A DNA stretch of 13,802 bases, from assembly GCA_030840185.1 (NCBI GenBank), contig JAUZFY010000138.1, forward strand, positions 1 through 13,802. Direction: 5' to 3'. Source of the DNA: Microbacteriaceae bacterium (lineage in GTDB: Bacteria > Actinomycetota > Actinomycetes > Actinomycetales > Microbacteriaceae). The translations under genes and the position numbers were made by a program. Position 1 is the first letter of the stretch. Each line of letters starts with the position of its first letter. The notes below the pieces were generated by a model that saw only the letters and a program-made list of their open reading frames with translations, had not been told where the DNA came from and did not search any database. Shown here in pieces: positions 6,742 to 12,750 of the stretch.

Positions 6742-7701
6742 ATGTCCGGTTATACGGCCCAGTATCCACGGCCCGACCACTTCATCGTCCACTTGAGCGA
6801 CACGCATCTCGAAGCCGGCGGATCTCCGCTCTACGGTTCGGTGGACAGCGAGTCGCACCTTCGCGACCTGTTCGCCGAGCTCTCCGCGTCTGGCGCACGG
6901 CCGGAGGCAATCGTGATCACTGGCGACCTCGCCAACCACGGCGATCCCGACGCATACGCCACCCTCCGCTCAATCGTCGAACCGGCAGCGGCCGCCATCG
7001 GCGCGGCCGTGGTCTGGGTGATGGGCAACCACGACGATCGCGGAAACTTCCGCGAGGGTCTGCTTCGACAGCACCCGTCCACGGCACCGATAGATCGTGT
7101 GCACTGGGTGAACGGTCTGCGCATCATCGCCCTCGACTCCACGGTGCCGGGTCACCACTACGGCGAGGTCTCCGCTCCGCAACTGGACTGGCTCGCCGAG
7201 GAACTGTCGTCGCCTGCACCGCACGGAACCATCATCGCCATGCATCACCCGCCGATCCCGAGCGTGCTTGATCTCGCCGTTTTGGTGGAGCTTCGCGACC
7301 AGGATGGCCTCGCCGAGGTTTTGCAGGGCAGCGACGTGCGGAGCATCATCGCAGGCCACCTTCACTACTCGACCAATTCCACCTTCGCCGGCATCCCGGT
7401 CTCGGTCGCTTCGGCGACCTGTTACACCCAAGACCTCACCGTGCCGGTCGGCGGGACTCGCGGGCAGGATGCGGCTCAAGCCTTCAATCTCGTGCACGTG
7501 TACGAGAACTCGGTTCTGCACTCCGTCGTCCCGTTCGGTGGCTTCGCACCGGTGTCCTACGTCAACGCCGACGAGACCGCACGAATCCTCGCGGCGAATC
7601 AGGTGACCTACCCGGAGAGCACCACATTGCCGGCGCCGATCGAGACCCCGATCACCGACGACGAGTTGCACCCGCCGACTCGCGAATTCGCGATCGTCTA
7701 G
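6742..7701 (+). CDS. Class III metallophosphoesterase, Rv0805/CpdA-like 3',5'-cyclic nucleotide phosphodiesterase
   Basis: A 319-residue protein with the complete dimetal calcineurin-like signature: LSDTH (Asp20, His22), TGDLANHGD (Asp62), MGNHDDR (Asn96, His97), MHHPP (His169 or its neighbour His168), and AGHLHYS (His206, His208). From memory, the ligands in Mycobacterium tuberculosis Rv0805 are Asp21, His23, Asp63, Asn97, His169, His207 and His209, and its length is about 318. The pattern here therefore matches with a near one-residue shift. Known activity of the family: hydrolysis of cAMP and other 2',3'- or 3',5'-cyclic nucleotides in the cytosol or at the membrane. The C-terminal about 50 residues are Pro/Thr-rich and lack a transmembrane helix. 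The ATG start has only a weak Shine-Dalgarno and a short predicted leader. No adenylate cyclase is nearby. Confidence 0.88.
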   Translation: MSGYTAQYPRPDHFIVHLSDTHLEAGGSPLYGSVDSESHLRDLFAELSASGARPEAIVITGDLANHGDPDAYATLRSIVEPAAAAIGAAVVWVMGNHDDRGNFREGLLRQHPSTAPIDRVHWVNGLRIIALDSTVPGHHYGEVSAPQLDWLAEELSSPAPHGTIIAMHHPPIPSVLDLAVLVELRDQDGLAEVLQGSDVRSIIAGHLHYSTNSTFAGIPVSVASATCYTQDLTVPVGGTRGQDAAQAFNLVHVYENSVLHSVVPFGGFAPVSYVNADETARILAANQVTYPESTTLPAPIETPITDDELHPPTREFAIV

Positions 7702-7727
7702 GCGCAGCGCGCAGACCCACCTCGTCG

Positions 7728-7747
7728 GCTGTGGAGTTTTCCCCAGC
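7728..7747. terminator. Weak imperfect hairpin after the phosphodiesterase gene
   Basis: GCTGTGGA (7728-7735) and TCCCCAGC (7740-7747) pair with one mismatch around a short T-rich loop. It falls 27 bp past the stop at 7701 and before the next promoter, so it is a possible terminator, though without a following T-run. Confidence 0.25.
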
Positions 7748-7782
7748 GTCAGCATCGCTCACCAGCCACGGGCAGGCGAAAC

Positions 7783-7788
7783 TAGAAT
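7783..7788 (+). promoter_or_regulatory. Putative -10 hexamer TAGAAT for the small membrane protein gene
   Basis: TAGAAT is a close match to the actinobacterial -10 box and is followed by six bases (CGACAA) and then ATG 7795, which implies a leaderless transcript. No Shine-Dalgarno is present, consistent with that reading. Confidence 0.55.
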
Positions 7789-7794
7789 CGACAA

Positions 7795-8232
7795 ATGATG
7801 GAACCGGGCAGCGGCATCGTTGGCGCCAGCGTTGATGACGCCAGCACCGATGTCATCGATACCGAGAGCGGGCTCGACTGGCTTCGTGCGATCGAGACGG
7901 TGTACGCAAACGAACCCGTTGCCGGCAGAGGCCGTCTTGATTTCGTGCTCGGCACGGCGCTTGCCGGAGTGAACCTCTTCGTCAGCGCGGGAATCATCAC
8001 GGTATGGCTCCTGAACGCGGCCGGGATCGTTGCGGTGCTGCTACTGAACAAGACCGTCTCGACGACCAATGCCACGGCCATCGAGCTCGTGATCACCGGG
8101 TCACTCTTCGGCCTCGCGCTCGGAGTCGGCGGATTCGCTTTCTTCGCCAGACGCGGCTGGACCTCGTACTACTGGCCGTTATTCGGAATCACGATTGCAC
8201 TTGGCTCATCGGTGATCGCCGGGCGCTCGTAG
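7795..8232 (+). CDS. Small integral membrane protein of unknown function
   Basis: A 145-residue protein with an acidic soluble N-terminus (residues 1-47, including VDDASTDVIDTESGLDWL) and then hydrophobic segments at about 49-72, 74-85, 96-118 and 124-143, suggesting three or four membrane helices. No family is recognised. Membrane proteins with this soluble-head-plus-helices layout are common as lineage-specific genes in actinomycetes. A second ATG at 7798 is immediately adjacent; 7795 is preferred because it fits the six-base distance from TAGAAT. Its last 64 bases are shared, antisense, with the 3' end of the Stealth gene, so the final helix and the Stealth C-terminus are encoded by opposite strands of the same DNA. 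Confidence 0.75.
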   Translation: MMEPGSGIVGASVDDASTDVIDTESGLDWLRAIETVYANEPVAGRGRLDFVLGTALAGVNLFVSAGIITVWLLNAAGIVAVLLLNKTVSTTNATAIELVITGSLFGLALGVGGFAFFARRGWTSYYWPLFGITIALGSSVIAGRS

Positions 8233-9839
8233 GGCTCGGCAGGTACCGCCGCGTCTTCCCGTTCCCACGGGGCAGGGATCGGGTAGTACGAGTCGAGGAA
8301 CGACCGCACAGCCGCCGCCCGCTCCTCGGCGGTGAGTTCGGGGAAGCTTCCGTCGTTGAGACAGAACAGATCGACGTTGCGTTTCTTGAGCAGACCGGTC
8401 ATGTCGGACAAGCCGGCGCGCATCGTCGTGTCGACGTATTGAACCCGCGCGTTGGTCTGAGTGACCGCCCGGCCGGTGACAAGAGCGTAGTAGTGGTAGA
8501 GCGAGTTGGTGACCGAGATGTCGGTGGCCGAGCGGAACGTGCTGGCCGCGGTTCGGCGGAAGTCTTCCGGGAATTCGGCCTCGAGATCGCGAAGCACCGA
8601 CTTACGCAGCGGTGTCGGCGTGTGCTCGAGGTGCCTCGTGATGGTGCGACCGAATCGCTCCCGGATGAGCCGCCGGTTTACACGCGCGGAGTTCTCGAAG
8701 CCGCTTCGCGCAAGGTTGCTCTCCCCCATGCCGATGCGGGTCGTGGCCTCAATGAATTTGCTTACCCCGCCGGGCGAAAAGAACATCTCCGGCGACACCG
8801 GGCGGCCGAAGAACATGTCGTCGTTGGAGTACAGGAAGTGTTCGCTGAGCCCTGGGATGTTGTGCAGCTGGCTCTCGACAGCCTGGGAGTTGTGGGTCGG
8901 CAGCACCGACGGGTCGGCAAAGAACTCCTCACTCGGAACCACCCGAACTCGCGGGTTTTCCACGAGCCACTCGGGACGCGGGGAGTCGGTAACGATGTAG
9001 ATGTTGCGGATCCACGGGGCAAAGAGGTTGACGGAGCGCAGGGCGTACTTCAGCTCATCCAGTTGCCGGAAGCGGGCGTGGGAGTCGTCGCCCTCTCCGA
9101 CGACATAGCTCTTCATGCGTCGTGCTCTCGCCCGCTGCCACTCGATTGCCGCCCCGTCGACCCAGGAGAACACGAGGTCGATGTCGAAGTCGACGTCCCC
9201 AACCTGTGGGTCGAACATCCCGGAGAGAGTCGGCCAGCTGGTTCCGTATAGTTCTACGGTGTCGCGCGTGGCCTCCTCGAGCGGAAGCCGTCGCCGCATC
9301 AGGGAATTCTCGGCCGGCGCACTGTATGCCTCGGCCGTCGACTTCCACAATTCCAGCCGCACCCCGGTGGTAGCCCCGTAGCGAAGGGCGCCCTCGGCCG
9401 TGACGCGCGGACGGAAGAGAACGACGGCGCGGGTCTTCGGGAGCTCGGCGAGCTTGCCGTCCGCGAGAAGCACAGTTGCTCCGGCCGCGCCGTCGGCCGG
9501 CTTCGAATAGAAGGGCTCGTCGACACAGGCGAGCGCAAGGGCGGCGCCGAGCGCCTTGCGGTCGCGCCAGTTCACGACGATCAGCGGCCGGCGATCGTTG
9601 CCCCGGACGAGCAGGAAGTCGATTCCGTTGACATCGAGCACCGACCGCACGAATAGGAGGTCTTCCACCATCGCCTCGAGCGGCGTCACCCTGGTATTGC
9701 GGAGCGCGAGTCTCCCCTTGGTGAGGACAAGGTCGGTACGAAGCGATGCTCCGTGAGGGTTCGGCAGTTCGGACGCAACTGCTACGGGGGGAGACTCTTG
9801 CTTTTCGGTCACGGCAGGGCCCAATCTTTCGAGCTCCAC
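8169..9839 (-). CDS. Stealth-family hexose-1-phosphate transferase (capsule-type phosphotransferase)
   Basis: The 556-residue product contains the four Stealth conserved regions. CR1 is DIDLVFSWVDG (219-229). CR2 is DDSHARFRQLDELKYALRSVNLFAPWIRNIYIVTDSPRP (about 251-289). CR3 is SQAVESQLHNIPGLSEHFLYSNDDMFFGRPV (about 318-348). CR4 is around LNDGSFP (494-500). The HTPTPLRKSVL segment at 407-417 is also typical. Family knowledge: Stealth proteins transfer sugar 1-phosphate to make phosphodiester-linked glycans (for example the meningococcal capsule polymerases) and act at the inner membrane face. The first about 215 residues (LVLTKGRLALRNTRVTPLEAMVEDLLFVRSVLDVNGIDFLLVRG) form an additional N-terminal domain also seen in actinobacterial members. 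GTG 9839 is used with AGG about seven bases before it; GTG 9812 is an alternative. No other glycan gene is in the window. Confidence 0.88.
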   Translation of the reverse strand: MELERLGPAVTEKQESPPVAVASELPNPHGASLRTDLVLTKGRLALRNTRVTPLEAMVEDLLFVRSVLDVNGIDFLLVRGNDRRPLIVVNWRDRKALGAALALACVDEPFYSKPADGAAGATVLLADGKLAELPKTRAVVLFRPRVTAEGALRYGATTGVRLELWKSTAEAYSAPAENSLMRRRLPLEEATRDTVELYGTSWPTLSGMFDPQVGDVDFDIDLVFSWVDGAAIEWQRARARRMKSYVVGEGDDSHARFRQLDELKYALRSVNLFAPWIRNIYIVTDSPRPEWLVENPRVRVVPSEEFFADPSVLPTHNSQAVESQLHNIPGLSEHFLYSNDDMFFGRPVSPEMFFSPGGVSKFIEATTRIGMGESNLARSGFENSARVNRRLIRERFGRTITRHLEHTPTPLRKSVLRDLEAEFPEDFRRTAASTFRSATDISVTNSLYHYYALVTGRAVTQTNARVQYVDTTMRAGLSDMTGLLKKRNVDLFCLNDGSFPELTAEERAAAVRSFLDSYYPIPAPWEREDAAVPAEPYERPAITDEPSAIVIPNNGQ

Positions 9840-9878
9840 TCACGGCCTGGTCGCGGCGCGAGTCTTCAGCTGCTAAAC

Positions 9879-9884
9879 ATTTTA
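9879..9884 (-). promoter_or_regulatory. Possible -10 hexamer TAAAAT for the Stealth gene
   Basis: TAAAAT on the minus strand is an AT-rich -10-like box in an otherwise GC-rich gap. It would give a leader of about 30 bases to GTG 9839, or about 60 to GTG 9812. No -35 box at ordinary spacing is evident. Confidence 0.4.
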
Positions 9885-9944
9885 CCCGGAGGGCGCAACC
9901 GGCGGCTGTACAGGGTCCGCTCCGGGGAAAACTTGCCTCGCCCG

Positions 9945-9994
9945 GTGACCCGGCTAGCCGATACTCCCCCGCGCAGTCACCCGGTTAGCCGTTA
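9945..9994. repeat. Imperfect 19-bp direct repeats at the end of the repeat-rich membrane gene
   Basis: GTGACCCGGCTAGCCGATA (9945-9963) and GTCACCCGGTTAGCCGTTA (9976-9994) match at 16 of 19 positions and start 31 bp apart. The second copy contains the stop codon and last codons of the gene ending at 9985. The first contains the palindrome GGCTAGCC. They may be part of a terminator region or a decayed duplication. Confidence 0.55.
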
Positions 9995-10530
9995 GTGGAA
10001 CTCTGGCCGCCCGGCGTTTGGCCGCCCGGGCCTAGGCCACGGCGGCCGCCGAATCCTTGGCCGCCGAGTCCTTGGCCGCTCTGTGGCTGGCCTCCGTTAA
10101 GGCCCGGCCCACCTACCTGGCTAGTCCCGACGGGCGCGTGACCCGGGATGTAGGTACCGACCAGGATGCCACCGCTAAACGCCCCGCCGAGCACGATGAC
10201 CGCGCCAAGGATGATGGCGACGATGGCCCACCGGCGAGTGGAGTGCGGTATTCCCACTGCGGCGGATGCCGGCTGGCCGACGGGAGCGGCGCCGTAGTAG
10301 CCGACGGGAGCGGGATTGGCGGCGGGAGCTGGGTATGCGGTCGGAACGGCGTAGTCAGTTGCGGCGTAGTCAGCGGGGGCGTAGTCAGCGGCGGCATAGT
10401 CGGTGGCGGCGGGTGCCGATGTCATCGGCATCGTGTGGGCCGCGGGCTGCGGGACTGGCTCCGCCGCGGATGGCTGCGAAGTCGCTTCGGTGTTTCCGGC
10501 GCTGTACGGGGTCGGGGTCTCGTCGACCAT
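9985..10530 (-). CDS. Single-pass membrane protein with Pro/Ala/Tyr repeats and a Gly/Gln-rich tail, function unknown
   Basis: A 181-residue product with three clear zones. Residues 1-99 are Pro/Ala/Thr-rich and low-complexity, including four near-identical five-residue repeats (DYAAADYAPADYAATDYA, 44-61) and YPAPAANPAPVGYYG. Residues 101-126 (WAIVAIILGAVIVLGGAFSGGILVGT) are one membrane helix preceded by Arg99-Arg100. Residues 139-181 are Gly/Gln-rich. No signal peptide is seen. The N-terminus is probably cytosolic, because the Arg pair lies on that side, and the glycine-rich tail extracytoplasmic. The layout resembles actinobacterial proline-rich, single-helix proteins, but no enzymatic domain follows the helix. 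ATG 10530 is chosen because AGGAG (10541-10537) lies six bases before it; an in-frame TTG at 10587 has no such support. Confidence 0.75.
   Translation of the reverse strand: MVDETPTPYSAGNTEATSQPSAAEPVPQPAAHTMPMTSAPAATDYAAADYAPADYAATDYAVPTAYPAPAANPAPVGYYGAAPVGQPASAAVGIPHSTRRWAIVAIILGAVIVLGGAFSGGILVGTYIPGHAPVGTSQVGGPGLNGGQPQSGQGLGGQGFGGRRGLGPGGQTPGGQSSTNG
10351..10410. repeat. 15-bp in-frame coding repeat, four copies
   Basis: On the plus strand GTAGTCAG begins at 10351, 10366 and 10381, and the variant ATAGTCGG at 10396, a strict 15-bp period. It encodes the (A/T)DYA-type five-residue repeats of the membrane protein. Copy number could vary by slippage without breaking the frame. Confidence 0.85.
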
Positions 10531-10657
10531 TGCGTGCTCCTGTGGTTCGTCTCGGACGGGCGCCGTATTCGTAACGCTCGACGGCAATTCTCGAGTGGGC
10601 AGCTATGCGCTCTCCCGGCGCAGGCCTCGAGTCTGCTCGGAGCAATCTATGCGAGCG

Positions 10658-12178
10658 CTATGCGAATCGGCGCAGGTCGCGGGTTGCCGGGCCCTCGAGC
10701 AGTCGACCGCTGGCGCTGAATCGGGAGCCGTGCAGCGGGCAGTCCCAGGACAGCTCGAGGTTGTTCCAACTCAGCACGCCGGCGAGGTGTGGGCACACGG
10801 CGGACACCGTGCAGCTCGCGCCGTCGACGGTCGACATTCCGATCGGTCGCACCCCGTCGTGAGTGACAACACCGCGTCCCTCGGCCGGTTCGTCGGCAGG
10901 CATTTGGCGCAGCCAGGCTCGTGTGTAGCCGCGCACCGCGGCGACCCCGACGGCCGCGTTCGCACCGATGAATGATCCGGCATCCTGCAGCGTCGTCGTC
11001 CGCCTGTGCAGCGTCTGTGCCCAGGGAATGTGGCCGCCGAGGATGTCGCCGGCGAGTGTGAGACTTGCCGCTACCGCGTTCGTCATGCCCCACTTGTCAT
11101 AGCCGCTCGCGAAGAACACCTGACCGCGCGAGCGCGGCATCCACCCGACGAATGGCACACGTCCGACTGGTTCGTAGTCCTGCGCCGACCAGGAATGCGT
11201 GCGCTCGGCCCCCGGAAAATGCAGTTCGGTCCAGCGCGTGAGGTCGTTGACGAGGGAAAGCGGTGAGGGATGGCGTCCGACCGGATGCCCGTTACCGCCG
11301 ATCAGGAGGTAGTCCGAGTCGCCGGCCTCCCCCATCGGCGCCGTGCGGACCGATCGGGTTGGCAAATCAACGGACAGGAACATGCCATCGGGCAACCGGC
11401 CCGGCACTCGGAACGCGAGCGCGTAGGAGCGCTGGGCCTGCTCCTTCGCGAAGTACAGCCCACGGTTCATGATCGGCATACCGGTGGCCAGCACGACCTT
11501 GTCGGCGGTCACGAGTCCGCGATTGGTCAGGATGCGGTTTGGGTCCCCCGGTCTCACGCGCTGCACGCGAACATCCTCGATCAGGGTTCCGCCGTGCCGG
11601 CGAAAATCCCGGGCAAGCTCCGCAAGAACATCCATCGGGTCGAATTGGGCCTGATCGGCGAGCGCGACGGCGCCGTGCACCGGGAACGGAACGTCGATCG
11701 AGCTCTCCCGGGTGACGTCGAGACCGAGCGCGACGCCGGCGCGATACTCCTCATTGACCCGATCCACAGCGCCCGGGCTCGACGCGTAGCTGAACGCGGT
11801 CTTCCGTTGCACTGGCACGCCGTGTTCTTCGCAATACCGCAGCAGCCACATCATTCCCTCGCGGTTGCCGTCGACGTAGGCCTGCCCCATCTTCACCGAG
11901 GTGTGCCTCAGCATCTCGGAGAGATGTTTGCCCTGAAGAAGGCTGAGCTTCGCCGTGGTGTTTCCGGTCGTCGCCGCTCCGACCGAACGCGCCTCGAGCA
12001 CCGCGACGCGCATTCCGGCGCGTGCGAACAACAGGCCTGTCACGAGACCGGTGAGACCCGCCCCGACGACAACGAGGTCGTAGTCGCCGTCCGGAACGAA
12101 GGCGTCCGTCTCAATCGGTGCCGCTCGATCCCGCCAGATCGACATGGTGTTAGTCAGGGTGATGCTCGCGGAGGCCAT
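10658..12178 (-). CDS. FAD-dependent oxidoreductase (DAO type) fused to a C-terminal Rieske [2Fe-2S] domain
   Basis: The 506-residue product opens with a Rossmann FAD site, VVVGAGLTGLVTGLLFARAG (GxGxxG at 39-44), with Glu62 ending the second strand for the ribose, followed by TTGNTTAKLS. A long DAO-type substrate domain follows, including FASGYDKWGMTNAVAASLTLAGDIL near the C-terminal FAD contact. The last about 90 residues are a Rieske module with CPH (Cys462, His464) and CPLHGSRF (Cys480, His483), all four ligands present. Related fusions are annotated as FAD-dependent oxidoreductases with a Rieske 2Fe-2S domain; the substrate is unknown and glycine/D-amino-acid oxidase labels are generic. 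ATG 12178 is chosen because TAGGTT lies six bases upstream; ATG 12145 is a weaker alternative. It lies 43 bp after the stop of the upstream membrane protein gene and runs in the same direction. Confidence 0.88.
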   Translation of the reverse strand: MASASITLTNTMSIWRDRAAPIETDAFVPDGDYDLVVVGAGLTGLVTGLLFARAGMRVAVLEARSVGAATTGNTTAKLSLLQGKHLSEMLRHTSVKMGQAYVDGNREGMMWLLRYCEEHGVPVQRKTAFSYASSPGAVDRVNEEYRAGVALGLDVTRESSIDVPFPVHGAVALADQAQFDPMDVLAELARDFRRHGGTLIEDVRVQRVRPGDPNRILTNRGLVTADKVVLATGMPIMNRGLYFAKEQAQRSYALAFRVPGRLPDGMFLSVDLPTRSVRTAPMGEAGDSDYLLIGGNGHPVGRHPSPLSLVNDLTRWTELHFPGAERTHSWSAQDYEPVGRVPFVGWMPRSRGQVFFASGYDKWGMTNAVAASLTLAGDILGGHIPWAQTLHRRTTTLQDAGSFIGANAAVGVAAVRGYTRAWLRQMPADEPAEGRGVVTHDGVRPIGMSTVDGASCTVSAVCPHLAGVLSWNNLELSWDCPLHGSRFSASGRLLEGPATRDLRRFA

Positions 12179-12184
12179 GCCCGA

Positions 12185-12190
12185 AACCTA
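12185..12190 (-). promoter_or_regulatory. Putative -10 hexamer TAGGTT for the Rieske oxidoreductase gene
   Basis: On the minus strand TAGGTT is followed by six bases (TCGGGC) and then ATG 12178-12176. It fits TANNNT and the leaderless spacing used elsewhere here. It lies in the 43-bp gap after the upstream gene, so this gene could be expressed independently. Confidence 0.45.
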
Positions 12191-12221
12191 CTCCGGCGCG
12201 AGCGCGACGTCGACAGTCGCC

Positions 12222-12590
12222 TTAGCGGCGCTGAGACGTCTTGGCGCGGTTTCGGTTCTCCGGATTCTTCACCTTGACGAACAGGCCCACAACGACGAAG
12301 AGGAGCGCCGCGACAAATTGCGCGGCTACCCAGATCTGGCCGTGAAGGTCGAGGGGCCAGATGGGATTCCACGCGACAGCGATGGCGCCCAGCCCAATGA
12401 TCCACCACCATTGGTTTGCTTGGAAGCTGAACACGACCATGATGAGGGCCAGAATCGCCACCGCAAACTTGATGAAGATGTAGCCGCCCGGATTGTCGAG
12501 CAACGCGAGGCCAGCGAACAGGACGATCGCGGCGAGAATTCCGGGCGCGAGAGCTGGGCGACGGTACTCCGGCGTCGGGTAAGAGGTCAT
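12222..12590 (-). CDS. Small four-helix membrane protein of unknown function (possibly DUF6804-like)
   Basis: A 122-residue protein with four hydrophobic segments at about 14-32, 38-56, 61-78 and 86-106, a tryptophan-rich turn (QWWWIIGLG, 60-68), the motif WNPIWPLDL (74-82) and a strongly basic C-terminus (KVKNPENRNRAKTSQRR). The WNPIWP signature recalls small actinobacterial membrane proteins grouped as DUF6804, but I could not check this. By the positive-inside rule the basic tail is cytosolic, and so is the Arg-containing N-terminus, consistent with an even number of helices. The start is ATG 12590, with CAGAAT six bases upstream. It lies upstream of and co-directional with the Rieske oxidoreductase gene (43 bp gap), which may be read from the same transcript in addition to its own promoter. 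Confidence 0.78.
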   Translation of the reverse strand: MTSYPTPEYRRPALAPGILAAIVLFAGLALLDNPGGYIFIKFAVAILALIMVVFSFQANQWWWIIGLGAIAVAWNPIWPLDLHGQIWVAAQFVAALLFVVVGLFVKVKNPENRNRAKTSQRR

Positions 12591-12596
12591 GCGTCC

Positions 12597-12602
12597 ATTC
12601 TG
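12597..12602 (-). promoter_or_regulatory. Putative -10 hexamer CAGAAT for the four-helix membrane protein gene
   Basis: On the minus strand CAGAAT is followed by GGACGC (six bases) and ATG 12590. The 12-base block is almost the same as that before the pabC-like gene (CAGAAT GGACCC), which strengthens both calls. Confidence 0.5.
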
Positions 12603-12645
12603 TCCGAGTCTGGCGCGCTCGACTTTTCGCGGAGCGCCATACTCA

Positions 12646-12723
12646 ACCCACGGACTCCGGCGCTGAGCGCCCCTACCCGACCCACGGACGCCGACGCTGA
12701 GCGCCCTGCGCGCGGCCCACGGG
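12646..12723. repeat. 34-bp tandem repeat with embedded palindrome, two copies plus a partial
   Basis: Copies start at 12646 and 12680 (34 bp apart) with ACCCACGGAC, followed by a CGCTGAGCGCCC segment. A third degenerate start, GCCCACGGG, begins at 12715. Copy 1 contains GGCGCTGAGCGCC (12659-12671), whose GGCGC and GCGCC arms pair around TGA. Copy 2 carries a slightly degraded version. The array fills most of the gap between divergent genes starting at 12590 and 12751. Confidence 0.8.
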
Positions 12724-12738
12724 CGGGCGCGCGTGCGG

Positions 12739-12744
12739 CAGACT
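12739..12744 (+). promoter_or_regulatory. Putative -10 hexamer CAGACT for the M20 peptidase gene
   Basis: CAGACT is followed by six bases (GAGGCA) and ATG 12751, again the leaderless spacing. TGAGG could alternatively serve as a weak Shine-Dalgarno, so the two readings compete here. Confidence 0.35.
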
Positions 12745-12750
12745 GAGGCA

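Noticed and set aside
6584-6769. 61-codon minus-strand frame in the divergent gap
   Set aside because: It has no Shine-Dalgarno or recognisable sequence and runs across the phosphodiesterase start region.
7731-7747. DnaA-box-like sequence TGTGGAGTTTTCCCCA
   Set aside because: It differs from TTATCCACA at several positions, stands alone, and there is no dnaA, dnaN or AT-rich unwinding region.
8004-9251. 415-codon plus-strand open frame opposite the Stealth gene
   Set aside because: It contradicts both the small membrane gene and the Stealth gene, whose conserved regions are unmistakable, and its translation is low-complexity Arg/Val/Gly.
11270-12277. 335-codon plus-strand open frame opposite the Rieske oxidoreductase
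   Set aside because: It is antisense to intact FAD and Rieske motifs, with no motif of its own.
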